A stretch of 64,000 nucleotides of DNA from UBA10649 sp963793105. GTDB lineage: Bacteria; Actinomycetota; Actinomycetes; S36-B12. Below are positions 8,484 through 17,794 of this stretch, in pieces. The number at the start of each line of letters is the position of its first letter. Position 1 is the first letter of the stretch. The position numbers were made by a program, and so were the translations under genes. Under the pieces are notes generated by a model, which saw nothing but the letters and a program-made list of their open reading frames with translations, was not told the DNA's origin and did not search any database. The DNA is taken from NCBI GenBank assembly GCA_963793105.1, contig CAWBZB010000006.1, positions 186,001 to 250,000 of the forward strand, written 5' to 3'.

Positions 8484-9560
8484 ATGACCCCCCTCATCGG
8501 CCTTCGCCGTCTCCTGGTGGCTGCAGTCGCCGCCACCACTGTCCTCGCCACGATCGGCCTGGCCCCCACGGCCACGGCCGCCCCGAGCGCCACCACCGGC
8601 CTGTACGGCGCCGGCGACCCGACCTACGACGGCGTCTACCGCCAGTCGCTGGCGATCGCCGGGCTCGTGGCGACCGGCAACCGACCGGCGGGCGCTGCCA
8701 TCACCTGGCTGCTCGACCAGCAGTGCGCCAACGGTTCGTTCCAGGCCTACCGGGCCGACCTGTCCGTCCCCTGCGCGGCCAGCGACCCCGTCAACTTCAC
8801 CGGGCCGGACACGAACTCGACCGCGACTGCGCTCATCGCTCTCACCGCCCTGGACGCCGACGTCACGACGCGCAGGCCCGTCGCCAAGCGAATCGCCGCG
8901 GGCGCGAGGAGCGCTGCGGCGTGGCTGCTGCGCAGCCAGAACGCCGACGGCGGGTGGCCGTGGTCCCCCACGGGCGCGTCGGACGCCAACTCGACCGGAC
9001 TCGTCCTGGCCGCGGTTGTCAGCCGCTCCGGGGACCGCACGACCCCCGCGTACGCCAAGGCGCGCGGGTTCCTCGGTCGCCTCGCCGCCTCGTGCGCCCG
9101 CGGCGCAGGCCTGCCCTACCAGGCCGGCGGGAAGATCGACGGGTCGGCGACCGCTCAGGGACTCGTCGGACTCGCCGGACCGGTCCCGGTCGACGGACCC
9201 CGACGCCTGGCCGCCAAGGCTCCATGCGCCGACGGCGCCCAGGCCAAGGCGTCGAGCTACCTGGCCTCGCAGCTCCGGGCGCAGGGCTTCCTGACCTCGG
9301 CATTCGGCACCGGCGCGGACTACACGAGCACCGGCTGGGCCGTCCTCGGCCTGGTGTCCGCCCGTCAGGGACGCACCGCGGTCACGAAGGCCACTGCGGC
9401 CCTCAAGGCTGCCGCACCCGCCGAGACCCGAAACGATGACGGTCCCGTCCCCGGGGACCTCGGCCTGCTCCTGCTCGTCGCCGAGGCCACCGGCTCGAAG
9501 CCGACCGCCTTCGGCGGCGTCAACCTCGTGACCACGCTCGCCACCAGCATCCGCAGGTAG
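8484..9560 (+). CDS. Secreted alpha/alpha-barrel protein with prenyltransferase/squalene-oxidase-like repeats; candidate cobalamin-capture protein
   Basis: 358 aa from ATG 8484 (GAGGA 5 nt upstream; a longer in-frame ATG at 8442 lacks this). A signal peptide is clear: RR, a hydrophobic stretch, then TATAAPS near residue 35. The mature part has QW-type repeats such as WLLDQQCANGSF and WLLRSQNADGGW, with further repeat-like units (ATAQGLVGLAG, STGWAVLGLV). This is the helical alpha6/alpha6 toroid of terpenoid cyclases, also the fold of the alpha domain of transcobalamin and intrinsic factor. No cyclase DxDD motif is seen. First gene after the B12 riboswitch, so cobalamin binding is inferred from fold and context. 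Confidence 0.82.
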   Translation: MTPLIGLRRLLVAAVAATTVLATIGLAPTATAAPSATTGLYGAGDPTYDGVYRQSLAIAGLVATGNRPAGAAITWLLDQQCANGSFQAYRADLSVPCAASDPVNFTGPDTNSTATALIALTALDADVTTRRPVAKRIAAGARSAAAWLLRSQNADGGWPWSPTGASDANSTGLVLAAVVSRSGDRTTPAYAKARGFLGRLAASCARGAGLPYQAGGKIDGSATAQGLVGLAGPVPVDGPRRLAAKAPCADGAQAKASSYLASQLRAQGFLTSAFGTGADYTSTGWAVLGLVSARQGRTAVTKATAALKAAAPAETRNDDGPVPGDLGLLLLVAEATGSKPTAFGGVNLVTTLATSIRR

Positions 9561-9564
9561 CGCC

Positions 9565-10299
9565 ATGGCTCACCGCCCGATCGCCATGCTCGTCGCCGCC
9601 GCGGCGGCCAGCGGGCTGGCGATCGGCGCGCTGACGTTCGCGGCGGCGGTGCCCGCCCACGCCTCGGCCTACCGGTACTGGACCTACTGGCAGGCCGAGG
9701 GCGACTCCTGGGCGTTCGCGACCCAGGGTCCGGCGACGTCGCTCCCGGTCGACGGAGCCGTCGAGGGCTGGCGGTTCGCGGTGACCACGCAGTCCGGCGC
9801 CGCAACCGACGCCCCGCGCGTCCTGCCCGACTTCGACGAGACCTGCGGGACCACACCTCCGGAGGCGGGGAGCAAGCGCATCGCCCTCGTCATCGACTTC
9901 GGGCCAGCAGCGATCGCCCCCGCGAACCAGGTCCCACCCGCGACGAAGATCTCGTGCGTCATCGCACCGGAGAACGCGTCGAGCCTGGACGTGCTGCAGT
10001 CCACGACCACCATCCGGGCGGAGAGCGGGCTGATCTGCGCGCTGGATGCCTATCCGCAGGGGGAATGCGCCCCCGTACTGGGCGATGACGAGGTCGCCGC
10101 GCTCCAGGCGGCCGCCTCGGCCAACGACGAGCCGGCCGAGGACGACGCCGTTGAGGCGGCGGGACCCGCACTCGCCCCGGAACCCACCGACGCCGGATCC
10201 CCGACCGCCACCATCGTCGTGGCCGCCCTGCTCCTCGGCGCCGCGGCCCTCAGCGTGGCACTGGGACGGCGACGGGGCCGACGGGACAGCCATGGGTGA
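9565..10299 (+). CDS. SCO2322-family membrane-anchored extracellular protein
   Basis: 244 aa. N-terminal signal peptide (hydrophobic about 7-27, cleavage near AHAS). The mature domain is rich in aromatic residues (YRYWTYWQAEGDSWAF) and has four cysteines that could form disulfides. An acidic linker is followed by a C-terminal transmembrane helix (about 214-234) and an RRRGRR stop-transfer tail. The start codon is 4 nt after the previous stop and the end overlaps the EcfT start (ATGGGTGA). The family occurs beside ECF genes in Streptomyces; function is not established. I infer a tethered partner of the secreted barrel protein. Confidence 0.8.
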   Translation: MAHRPIAMLVAAAAASGLAIGALTFAAAVPAHASAYRYWTYWQAEGDSWAFATQGPATSLPVDGAVEGWRFAVTTQSGAATDAPRVLPDFDETCGTTPPEAGSKRIALVIDFGPAAIAPANQVPPATKISCVIAPENASSLDVLQSTTTIRAESGLICALDAYPQGECAPVLGDDEVAALQAAASANDEPAEDDAVEAAGPALAPEPTDAGSPTATIVVAALLLGAAALSVALGRRRGRRDSHG

Positions 10300-11407
10300 C
10301 GCGCGCTGGCTCCACCCGGGCGCCTGGTGGCTGTGGGCGCTCGGGCTGGCCGCGGGCGCCAGCCGGACCACCAATCCGCTCGTCCTCCTGCTCCTGATCG
10401 CCGCCGCCGCGGTCGTGGTCGACGCTCGTCGCCCCGACGCCCCATGGGGGCGTTCGTTCGCCATGTTCGTCAAGCTCGGCGTTCTCGTCGTCATCATCAG
10501 GGTCCTGGTCCAGATCGTGCTCGGCACGCCGCTCGGGCCGACCGTCCTGGTGAGCCTGCCGGGAGTGACGCTTCCGGACTGGCTGGCCGGGCTGCGCATC
10601 GGCGGCGACGTCACGGCCGAGTCCCTGCTCCCTGCCCTGTACGACGGACTCCGCCTGGCCACGATCCTCATCTGCGTCGGAGCGGCCAACTCGCTGGCGT
10701 CCCCCACGCGCCTGCTGAAGTCGGTGCCCGCGGTGCTGTACGAGCTGGGCGTGAGCGTGGTCGTCGCCCTCACCTTCACCCCGCAGCTCGTCGGCGACGT
10801 CGCGCGGCTGCGCTCTGCGCGCCGTCTGCGCGGCCGCCCGACGAGCGGACCGCGGGCGATCGCCGGTGCCGCCGTCCCCGTGCTCGAGGGCGCCCTGGAG
10901 CGCAGCGTCACCCTGGCCGCCGCGATGGACTCCCGGGGGTACGGCCGTCGTGGCTCGACGACCCGAACCCAGGCGCGGACGAGCGCCGCCCTGCTGCTGG
11001 CCGGGCTCGTGGCCGCCGCGGTGGGCAGCTACGGACTCGTGGCAGCGGACGCGCCCGCGCTCCTGGGGTTGCCGATGCTCATCCTCGGGGTGGCGGCCGC
11101 GGTGTCCGGCACGGTGCTGGCCGGTCGGAACAGCGCCCGCACGCGATACCGGCCCGATCCATGGGCGCTCCCCGAGTGGGCGGTGGCCGGCGCCGGAGTG
11201 AGCGTCGCGCTGCTGCTCGCCGCCGCGACGTGGTCGGGTGTCACCGGGCTGCAGACTCCCGTGTCGCCGCCCGCGTGGCCGACGCTCCCGCTGGTCGGCG
11301 TCCTCGCCGCGCTGCTCGCCGTCACGCCGACGTTCACCGCTCCACCCCTCCCGGTAGGCGCCGCGCCGCTCCACCGGTCCCGCCGACTCGCGGAGGCCGC
11401 CGCATGA
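10292..11407 (+). CDS. ECF transporter transmembrane component EcfT (CbiQ family)
   Basis: 371 aa, starting at ATG 10292 with an 8-nt overlap of the upstream gene. Many hydrophobic helices are visible (for example about 22-36, 48-64, 118-132, 231-247 and 255-272). The EcfT coupling-helix signature AMDSRGYG is present near the middle, where it contacts the ATPases. The protein is longer than the usual 250-270 aa because of extra C-terminal helices. It transmits ATPase motion to the S component in the cytoplasmic membrane. The next gene overlaps by ATGA. Confidence 0.9.
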   Translation: MGDARWLHPGAWWLWALGLAAGASRTTNPLVLLLLIAAAAVVVDARRPDAPWGRSFAMFVKLGVLVVIIRVLVQIVLGTPLGPTVLVSLPGVTLPDWLAGLRIGGDVTAESLLPALYDGLRLATILICVGAANSLASPTRLLKSVPAVLYELGVSVVVALTFTPQLVGDVARLRSARRLRGRPTSGPRAIAGAAVPVLEGALERSVTLAAAMDSRGYGRRGSTTRTQARTSAALLLAGLVAAAVGSYGLVAADAPALLGLPMLILGVAAAVSGTVLAGRNSARTRYRPDPWALPEWAVAGAGVSVALLLAAATWSGVTGLQTPVSPPAWPTLPLVGVLAALLAVTPTFTAPPLPVGAAPLHRSRRLAEAAA

Positions 11408-13023
11408 TCGTCTTCGACCACGTCACCATCACCTACCCGGGTCATGCCGCCCCGGTCCTCGCCGACGTGTCGCTGCGGATCCCCGAGGGTGAGCTGGTCC
11501 TCGTCGTAGGTCGTACCGGCACCGGCAAGACCACTCTGCTGCGTGCCATCAACGGGCTGGTCCCGCACTTCACGGGAGGGACGCTGTCCGGGCGAGTGAT
11601 CGTCGACGGTCGCGACACCGCCCATCACCCGCCGCGCGAGTTGGCAGACGTCGTCGGGGTCGTCCCGCAGGATCCGATGAGCGGCTTCGTCACGGACACT
11701 GTCGAGGACGAGCTGGCGTACGGGATGGAGTGCCTGGGCCTGGCACCCGACGTGATGCGCCGCCGAGTCGAGGAGACCCTCGACCTGCTGGGCCTGAACG
11801 AGCTGCGGTCGCGGGCGCTGTCCACGCTCTCCGGCGGCCAGCGCCAGCGGGTCGCGATCGGCGCCGTCCTCACGTCGCACCCGCGGGTCCTGGTACTCGA
11901 CGAGCCGACATCCGCCCTCGATCCCGGGGCGGCCGAGGAGGTCCTGTCGGCGCTCCAGCGCCTCGTCCACGACCTCGGGGTCACCGTGGTCATGGCGGAG
12001 CATCGACTTGAGCGCGTGGTCCAGTACGCCGACCAGGTGATCGTGGTGCCGGGGGCGGGGCAGCCGCTGGTGTCCGGCCTGCCGGTCGACATCATGCGCA
12101 GCGCGCCGATCGCGCCACCCGTGGTCGAGCTCGGCAGGCTCGCCGGCTGGCAGCCGCTGCCCCTGTCGGTACGAGACGCCCGACGCGCCGCCGGCCCCCT
12201 GCGGGACCTGCTCGTCGGTCAGGTCCCGCACCTGAGGGCCGTGCCGACCGACCGCCAGCCGCTCGTCGAGACCGCCGGCGTATCGGTCCGCTACGGCTCC
12301 CAGGTGGCGCTGAGGCGACTGGACCTGAAGGTCGGCGTCGGTGAGATCGTCGCGCTGATGGGCCGCAACGGCGCAGGCAAGTCCACGCTGCTCAACGCGA
12401 TGGTCGGGATCGGCCCGGACGTGGACGGCGCCATCCGCGTCGGCGGTCGGGACCCCGGAACGCTGAACGGTCCGGAGCTGCTCCGGCAGGTCGGACTGGT
12501 GCCCCAGGACCCCGGCGACCTGCTCGAGGCCACGTCCGTCGCCGAGGAGTGCCGCGCCGCCGACCGCGACGCCGCCTGCGACGCCGGGACGACACGGGCG
12601 CTGGTGGCCCTGATGGCGCCCGAGGTCGAGGACGGCACCCACCCGCGTGACCTGTCGGAGGGCCAGCGCCTGCTCCTGGCACTCTGCGTGGTGCTGGCCG
12701 CTCGCCCGCCCCTTCTCCTGCTGGACGAGCCCACCCGTGGGCTGGACTACCCCACCAAGGCCCGACTGGCCAGGATCCTCGTCGACCTCGCGGGGGCAGG
12801 GCACGCGGTGGTGCTGGCCACGCACGACGTCGAGCTGGTGGCTGACGTGGCCGACCGGGTCGTCATCCTCGCCGAGGGAGAGGTCGTCGCCGACGGGCCG
12901 ACCCTGGACGTGGTCACCTCCTCTCCGATGTTCGCACCCCAGGTGGCGAAGATCCTCGCCCCCCAGACCTGGCTGACCGTGGACCAGGTGGCCGGGGCGC
13001 TGGCCGGCGAGGTAGCCGGATGA
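11404..13023 (+). CDS. ECF transporter ATP-binding protein with two fused ATPase domains (EcfA-EcfA')
   Basis: 539 aa containing both ATPases. Domain 1 has Walker A GRTGTGKTT, signature LSGGQRQR and Walker B VLVLDEPTSA. Domain 2 has Walker A GRNGAGKST, a variant signature LSEGQRLLLAL and Walker B LLLLDEPTRG. The second signature (LSEGQ for LSGGQ) suggests unequal ATP sites. Both ends are coupled to neighbours by ATGA overlaps (11404 and 13020). Energises import through EcfT. Confidence 0.93.
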   Translation: MIVFDHVTITYPGHAAPVLADVSLRIPEGELVLVVGRTGTGKTTLLRAINGLVPHFTGGTLSGRVIVDGRDTAHHPPRELADVVGVVPQDPMSGFVTDTVEDELAYGMECLGLAPDVMRRRVEETLDLLGLNELRSRALSTLSGGQRQRVAIGAVLTSHPRVLVLDEPTSALDPGAAEEVLSALQRLVHDLGVTVVMAEHRLERVVQYADQVIVVPGAGQPLVSGLPVDIMRSAPIAPPVVELGRLAGWQPLPLSVRDARRAAGPLRDLLVGQVPHLRAVPTDRQPLVETAGVSVRYGSQVALRRLDLKVGVGEIVALMGRNGAGKSTLLNAMVGIGPDVDGAIRVGGRDPGTLNGPELLRQVGLVPQDPGDLLEATSVAEECRAADRDAACDAGTTRALVALMAPEVEDGTHPRDLSEGQRLLLALCVVLAARPPLLLLDEPTRGLDYPTKARLARILVDLAGAGHAVVLATHDVELVADVADRVVILAEGEVVADGPTLDVVTSSPMFAPQVAKILAPQTWLTVDQVAGALAGEVAG

Positions 13024-13922
13024 CGGCCCGGGCAGTGCGGCTCGGCCCGACCTCGAGACTCGCGATCGGGCTGGTGACCTTCGTGGGCGTCATCGCCTTC
13101 GCCTGGCCGCTGCTCGCCGATCCCGCCTCGTCAGCCGTCGCGCATGCCGGCGACGCCCCGATCCTGTTCGCGATCGTCACTCCGCTGCTCCTGCTGGTGG
13201 TGCTCGCGCAGGTCAGCGACGGCGGTATGGACGCCAAGTCGATCGCGATGCTCGGCGTGCTCTCTGCGGTCATCTGCGCGCTGCGTCCGCTGGGCGGCGG
13301 CGCGGTCGGGGTCGAGCCCATCTGGGCGGTGCTCATCCTCGGCGGTCGGGCGCTGGGACCCGGCTTCGGCTTCTCGCTCGGGGCGATCTCGCTCTTCGCA
13401 TCCGCACTCATCACCGGCGGAGTCGGCCCGTGGCTGCCCTTCCAGATGCTCGCCGCCGCCTGGGTCGGACTCGGCGCCGGCCTGCTTCCGCGCACCTCGG
13501 GGCGACGGGAGGTGGTGATGCTGGCCGGCTACGCGGCGGTCGCCTCGCTGGCCTACGGATTCCTGATGAACCTGTGGTTCTGGCCGTTCGCGGCGGGGCT
13601 GCCGGAGTCGCTCGCCTTCGAGGCAGGGGCGCCACTGGCCGACAACCTCGCGTCCTGGCTGCGGTTCTGCCTGGTGACGTCGCTCGGCTACGACGTCCCG
13701 CGGGCGGTCATCGCCGTGGTGCTCATCCTCATCGCCGGACGGCCGGTGCTGCTTGCCCTGCGACGGATGTCACGTCGAGCGGCCTTCGAGGCCCCGATCA
13801 CCTTCACGCCGCGGGGCGGACCGTCATACTTGGCGCCATCCGGAACGAACGGCGACCCCGGTCCGGCCGGGCACGACGCACAGGAGAGCCGTGACCGACC
13901 CACTCCCACCCTTCCTGGGTGA
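13020..13922 (+). CDS. ECF transporter substrate-binding (S) component, probable cobalamin/corrinoid specificity
   Basis: 300 aa integral membrane protein with six or more hydrophobic helices and Gly-rich loops (LRPLGGGAVGVEP, GPGFGFSLGAIS), typical of S components of the DUF6580/CbrT-like kind. Extended at both ends compared with a 180-200 aa S component; the C-terminal 45 residues are polar. Specificity is inferred from the cobalamin riboswitch upstream and the CobT-like gene downstream; no substrate residues are recognised directly. ATGA overlap with the ATPase gene. Its last 32 nt overlap the probable start (GTG 13891) of the next gene. Confidence 0.82.
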   Translation: MTARAVRLGPTSRLAIGLVTFVGVIAFAWPLLADPASSAVAHAGDAPILFAIVTPLLLLVVLAQVSDGGMDAKSIAMLGVLSAVICALRPLGGGAVGVEPIWAVLILGGRALGPGFGFSLGAISLFASALITGGVGPWLPFQMLAAAWVGLGAGLLPRTSGRREVVMLAGYAAVASLAYGFLMNLWFWPFAAGLPESLAFEAGAPLADNLASWLRFCLVTSLGYDVPRAVIAVVLILIAGRPVLLALRRMSRRAAFEAPITFTPRGGPSYLAPSGTNGDPGPAGHDAQESRDRPTPTLPG

Positions 13923-14644
13923 TGTCATCGGGCGGATCGTCGCTCCGCCCGAGCCCCAGGAGCCCGACTCATGTCCCGCCTGACGTCACCGGCGCGCTCG
14001 CCGACCTGCTGGGCTGGTGGTACGCGCTGGCCGCCCCCGCGCAGCCCCGCCCCGCCGCCATCGCGGTCGACGTGGACGCCCTGGACGTCGACTCGGCGCT
14101 GCGAGCCGGGATCGCTGCTGCGGACCACGCCGTCGATGCCGGCCAGTCGATCCTGGTTCCGCGCGTCACCGCCCGCGACGACGTCCTCGCGCGCACCGTC
14201 ATCTCCCTCCTGAGCCGCAAGGAGGCGTCCCGGATCCTGCCCCAGCCGACCGGCATGACCGACCGCGAGTGGATGACCGAGTGCGCCGCCGTGCGGGACC
14301 GGGCGGCGTCCGTCGCCGAGCATCGCGGGGCTCCGGTCGACCTGCTCGCCGCCCTCTCCGCATCCGGGATGGCAGCGGTCGTGGGCACGCTCCTGGCCGG
14401 GGCGGCACGCCGCACCCCCTGCCTGATCGACGGAACCGACGAACTGGCCGCCGCCCTCGTGGCCGATCGCCTGTGCTTCCGCGCGAAGGGCTGGTGGCGG
14501 TCGGCCTCGGACTCCCCCGACCCCGGACGCACCGCGGCCATCGACCGCATGGATCTGACCGCCGGCCTGCCGCTCCTGCTCACGGACGATCGCGGCCGCG
14601 GAGCCGCCGCCACCCTCGCCCTGCTCGACCTGCTCACCGAGTAG
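13891..14644 (+). CDS. CobT-like phosphoribosyltransferase homologue, degenerate and apparently frameshifted
   Basis: The main ORF (13919-14644, 241 aa) aligns by eye with the C-terminal half of CobT, including GAPVDLLAALSASGMAAVVG and AARRTPCLIDGTDELAAAL. The well-placed start is GTG 13891 with AGGAG 4 nt upstream, but that frame stops at 13983. Removing one base near 13975-13981 joins VTDPLPPFLGDVIGRI to DVTGALADLLGWWYAL. The CobT GEGTG motif that carries the catalytic Glu reads DRGRG here, and the protein is about 100 aa shorter than CobT. So it may be an inactive relative with a binding or regulatory role beside the importer. Confidence 0.6.
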
Positions 14645-14648
14645 CGCG

Positions 14649-14919
14649 CTACTCGCCGAACTTGCGCATCTCCTCCTGGATCCGCTGCTCCGAAGGCATC
14701 TTCTCCCGTCGGCCCGAACGCCCCCCACGCCACGAACGCCAGGGCGATGCCCATTCCGAAGATCGCCCAGAACGGCCAGAAGTAGCCGCCCTCGGTGAAC
14801 GCCCAGACAGCGATGAGGACCAGCCACACGATGACGAAGATGCCCAGCAGCCGCCAGAAGCCGGCCTGGTCCTTGAGCCGCTTCTCCGCGGCCCGATGCA
14901 GTGCCTCGTTGTCGCTCAT
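14649..14919 (-). pseudogene. 2TM-domain small membrane protein, frame broken by one base
   Basis: The first part reads MSDNEALHRAAEKRLKDQAG and two membrane helices (IFVIVWLVLIAVWAF and WAIFGMGIALAFVAW). In the direct frame it then runs into non-family sequence. Shortening the C6 run at 14721-14726 to C5 restores WGRSGRREKMPSEQRIQEEM and a stop at 14649, matching the usual 2TM-domain ending and giving 89 aa. The homopolymer location makes a sequencing or assembly error the best explanation. Function unknown; the family is often found beside other membrane or regulatory proteins. Confidence 0.7.
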
Positions 14920-14993
14920 ACGTCAACGGTAGGCGTCGATCGCGGTCGCATGCATGTCCTGCGCAGATGCTTCCGGGGCGAACCGCGGGTCGC

Positions 14994-16110
14994 TCAGCGG
15001 GTGCTGGGCTCCACGAACGGCGGCTTGACCACGCGGAACCTCGAGGCCCGACCCCGCACGTCCACGACCACCTCGTCGCCGACGGCGACGGACGTGTCGA
15101 GAAGGCCGAGCCCGACGCCCTGCTTGAGCGTCGGGGAGAAGGTGCCGGAGGTCACCTCGCCGACGACCTCCCCGCCGAGCGGGTCGGCGTCGCCGGGTCG
15201 CCGCACCTGCATGTGCGGCCGAGGGATGCCACGGTCCAGGGCCAGCAGCCCGCGCAGGCGCCGTGACGGTCCCGCCTCGCGCTGCGCGACAAGGGCGTCC
15301 CGGCCCACGAACTCGGGCTTGCCCCAGCCGACCGCCCAGCCCAGCATCGCCTCGACAGGGGTGATCGACGGGCTGATGTCCTGACCGTGCAGCGGATAGC
15401 CCATCTCGGTGCGGAGGGTGTCTCGAGCCCCGAGGCCGGCCGGCACGGCGCCGAGGGGCGCGCCCGCCTCGAGCAGTGCGTCCCACAGATCGCCCAGCAC
15501 CGCCGCCGGCGCGACGAGCTCGTAGCCGTGCTCGCCGGTGTATCCCGTGCGGCAGACGATCAGCGGCTCGCCGGCGAACTGGGCTGACGCCATGGCCATG
15601 TAGTCATGGTCCGCGGGCAGCCCCATCGCGCGGATCAGCTCCTCGCTGCGGGGTCCCTGGACGGCGATGATGCCGTGGTCCTCATGGTGGTCGTCGACCA
15701 TCACCCCCTCCGGCGCTCGGTCGCGCAGATCGGCCACCACCGCTGCGGCATTCGCGGCGTTCGGGATCATGAAGACCTCGTCGTCGCTCCATCGGTAGAC
15801 GATGAGGTCGTCGACGACGCCGCCGTCGTCGTTGCACAGCATCGAGTACTGCGCATGCCCGTCGGCGATCCGGTCCAGGTCGTTGGCGAGCACCCTGTTG
15901 AGGAAGCGCCACCGCTCCCGGACCGTGGATGCGTACCTTGCCCATGTGCGACACGTCGAACAGGCCGACCGCCGTGCGCACCGCCGTGTGCTCCGCGACG
16001 ACGCCGGCGTACTCGATGGGCATGTCCCAGCCGCCGAAGTCAGCCGTCTTGGCACCCGCCGCGGCATGCCGCGAGTGGAGGGGGGTCTGCTTCAGAGGGG
16101 TCTCGTTCAC
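14994..16110 (-). pseudogene. gcvT: Aminomethyltransferase (glycine cleavage T protein), frame broken by one base
   Basis: The N-terminal part in one frame (MNETPLKQTPLHSRHAAAGA to MGKVRIHGPGA) and the rest in the next frame (FLNRVLANDLDRIADG to FVEPSTR) are both unmistakable GcvT. The switch lies at about 15905-15925; removing one C from GCGCTTCCTC gives GPGAVAFLNRVL. Corrected length is about 371 aa, normal for the family. The enzyme takes the aminomethyl group from lipoylated GcvH to tetrahydrofolate. gcvH and gcvP are not in this window. A true mutation would inactivate the protein; sequence error is more likely. Confidence 0.88.
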
Positions 16111-16171
16111 GAGCCGACCGTAGTGCGTGGAGCGCCCTGCCCGAGGCCGACGTGACGATTACAGTGCTGCC

Positions 16172-17686
16172 ATGACCCACACACCGACCGCCAAGATCGT
16201 CCTCGCCGACACCAAGCCCGCCTCGATGGTCACCGATGCCCTGGTCGTGGCCGTTGCCCCCGCTCGCGGCAAGAAGGTCGAGATCCTCTCGCCCGGGCTG
16301 ACCGCAGCGGCCCGTGCCCGGCTCGCCGACTCGTTCGCCGCGCTCGGCGCGCGAGGCAAGGCCGGCGAGGTCACGCGGATGCCCGGCGGGGCGGGCATCA
16401 AGGCCCCCGTCGTGGTCGGGGTCGGACTCGGCGACGCCGCCAAGCAGGCTGACCCCGAGTCCGTGCGCCGGTCGGTCGGCGATGCCGTGCGCAGCCTGGC
16501 CGGGACGCGCCGGATCGCGCTGGCACTCCCCCTTGCCGACGACGAGGACCTGCTGACGGTGTCCGTCGCCGCTCTGCTCGCCGCCTACGACTTCGTGGCC
16601 TTCCGGCACGCGTCGAAGAAGGACCGCAAGTCGCCCGTGCAGACCGTCACCGTGCTGCTACCCGCCGCGCCGACGGCGCAGCAGAAGCAGGCGGTGAAGG
16701 ATGTGTCTGCCGTCGTCAGCTCGGTGAACTTCACGCGCGACCTCGTCAACACCCCGCCCAACCACCTGCCGCCATCGGTGCTCGCGGAAGCTGCCCGCGC
16801 CGCCGTGGCCGACCTGCCGGTCGAGGTGACGATCTGGGACGAGCTCGACCTCATCCGCGAGGGCTGCGGCGGCATCCTGGCCGTCGGGCAGGGCTCGGCG
16901 AACCCGCCCCGGCTGACCAGGCTCGAGTACGCACCTGAGGGTGCCCGCGCGCACCTCGCGATCGTGGGCAAGGGCATCACCTTCGACACCGGCGGCATCT
17001 CCCTCAAGCCGCCCGCCAACATGGATGAGATGAAGTCCGACATGGCCGGCGCCGCCGCGGTCATCGGGACGGTCCGGGCAGTCGCGATGATGGGCCTGCC
17101 CGTCCGGGTCACCGGCTGGGTGCCGTCCGCCGAGAACATGCCGAGCGGGACGGCTCAGCGGCCCGGCGACGTCATCAGGATGTACGGCGGGAAGACCGTG
17201 GAGGTGCTCAACACCGACGCCGAGGGCCGGCTGATCCTGGCGGACGCCCTCGGGATGGCTGCGGAGGACAAGCCGGACCTCCTCATCGACGTGGCCACGC
17301 TGACCGGAGCCGCGGTCGTCGCCCTCGGGCTTCGCACGGCCGGGGTCATGGGCAACGACGACGAGGCCCGCGCGGCCGTCTGCGCCGCCGCCGACGCCGC
17401 TGGCGAGGCGATGTGGCCGATGCCGCTGCCCGACGACCTGCGCACCGGGCTCGACTCCGGCACGGCCGACATCGCCAATATCGGCGACCGGAACGGCGGG
17501 ATGCTCTCGGCGGGGGTCTTCCTCCGCGAGTTCGTCCCCGCTGGTCAGCCCTGGGTCCACGTGGACATCGCAGGACCGTCCTTCAACGCGAAGGCCGCCT
17601 ACGGCTACACGCCGAAGGGCGGGACCGGCTCCGCGGTGCGCACGTTCGTGCAGGTGGCCGCCGAGATGTCACAGGGCGGAGAGTGA
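16172..17686 (+). CDS. pepA: Leucyl aminopeptidase (M17)
   Basis: 504 aa. The M17 signature NTDAEGRLILADAL and the dimetal-site segments KGITFDTGGISLKP and KSDMAGAA are all present. Releases N-terminal residues from peptides in the cytoplasm. The start at ATG 16172 is supported by TACAGT at 16160-16165, exactly 6 nt upstream, with no Shine-Dalgarno: probably leaderless. An in-frame ATG at 16127 would overlap the promoter region. Divergent from gcvT. Confidence 0.95.
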   Translation: MTHTPTAKIVLADTKPASMVTDALVVAVAPARGKKVEILSPGLTAAARARLADSFAALGARGKAGEVTRMPGGAGIKAPVVVGVGLGDAAKQADPESVRRSVGDAVRSLAGTRRIALALPLADDEDLLTVSVAALLAAYDFVAFRHASKKDRKSPVQTVTVLLPAAPTAQQKQAVKDVSAVVSSVNFTRDLVNTPPNHLPPSVLAEAARAAVADLPVEVTIWDELDLIREGCGGILAVGQGSANPPRLTRLEYAPEGARAHLAIVGKGITFDTGGISLKPPANMDEMKSDMAGAAAVIGTVRAVAMMGLPVRVTGWVPSAENMPSGTAQRPGDVIRMYGGKTVEVLNTDAEGRLILADALGMAAEDKPDLLIDVATLTGAAVVALGLRTAGVMGNDDEARAAVCAAADAAGEAMWPMPLPDDLRTGLDSGTADIANIGDRNGGMLSAGVFLREFVPAGQPWVHVDIAGPSFNAKAAYGYTPKGGTGSAVRTFVQVAAEMSQGGE

Positions 17687-17794
17687 TCGCACCGGCCGTC
17701 ACAGGGGGGCATGTACTCCTCGGCCGCGACGGTGGGAGGATGTGACCTCACCTCACGTGACGATGACGCATCCCCGAGACTGGAGTGGGCGACA

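Noticed and set aside
8484..9560. Secreted repeat protein as a squalene/terpene cyclase
   Set aside because: No catalytic DxDD motif, has a signal peptide, and lies in a B12-riboswitch ECF operon.
11029..12825. 598-codon open frame antisense to the ECF ATPase gene
   Set aside because: Shadow of the high-GC coding frame; the plus strand encodes two complete ATPase domains.
13972..13984. Programmed +1 frameshift at GCC TGA C in the CobT-like gene, as in prfB
   Set aside because: The stop context resembles prfB but the P-site codon GCC cannot re-pair after a +1 slip, and four other genes have similar breaks without such context.
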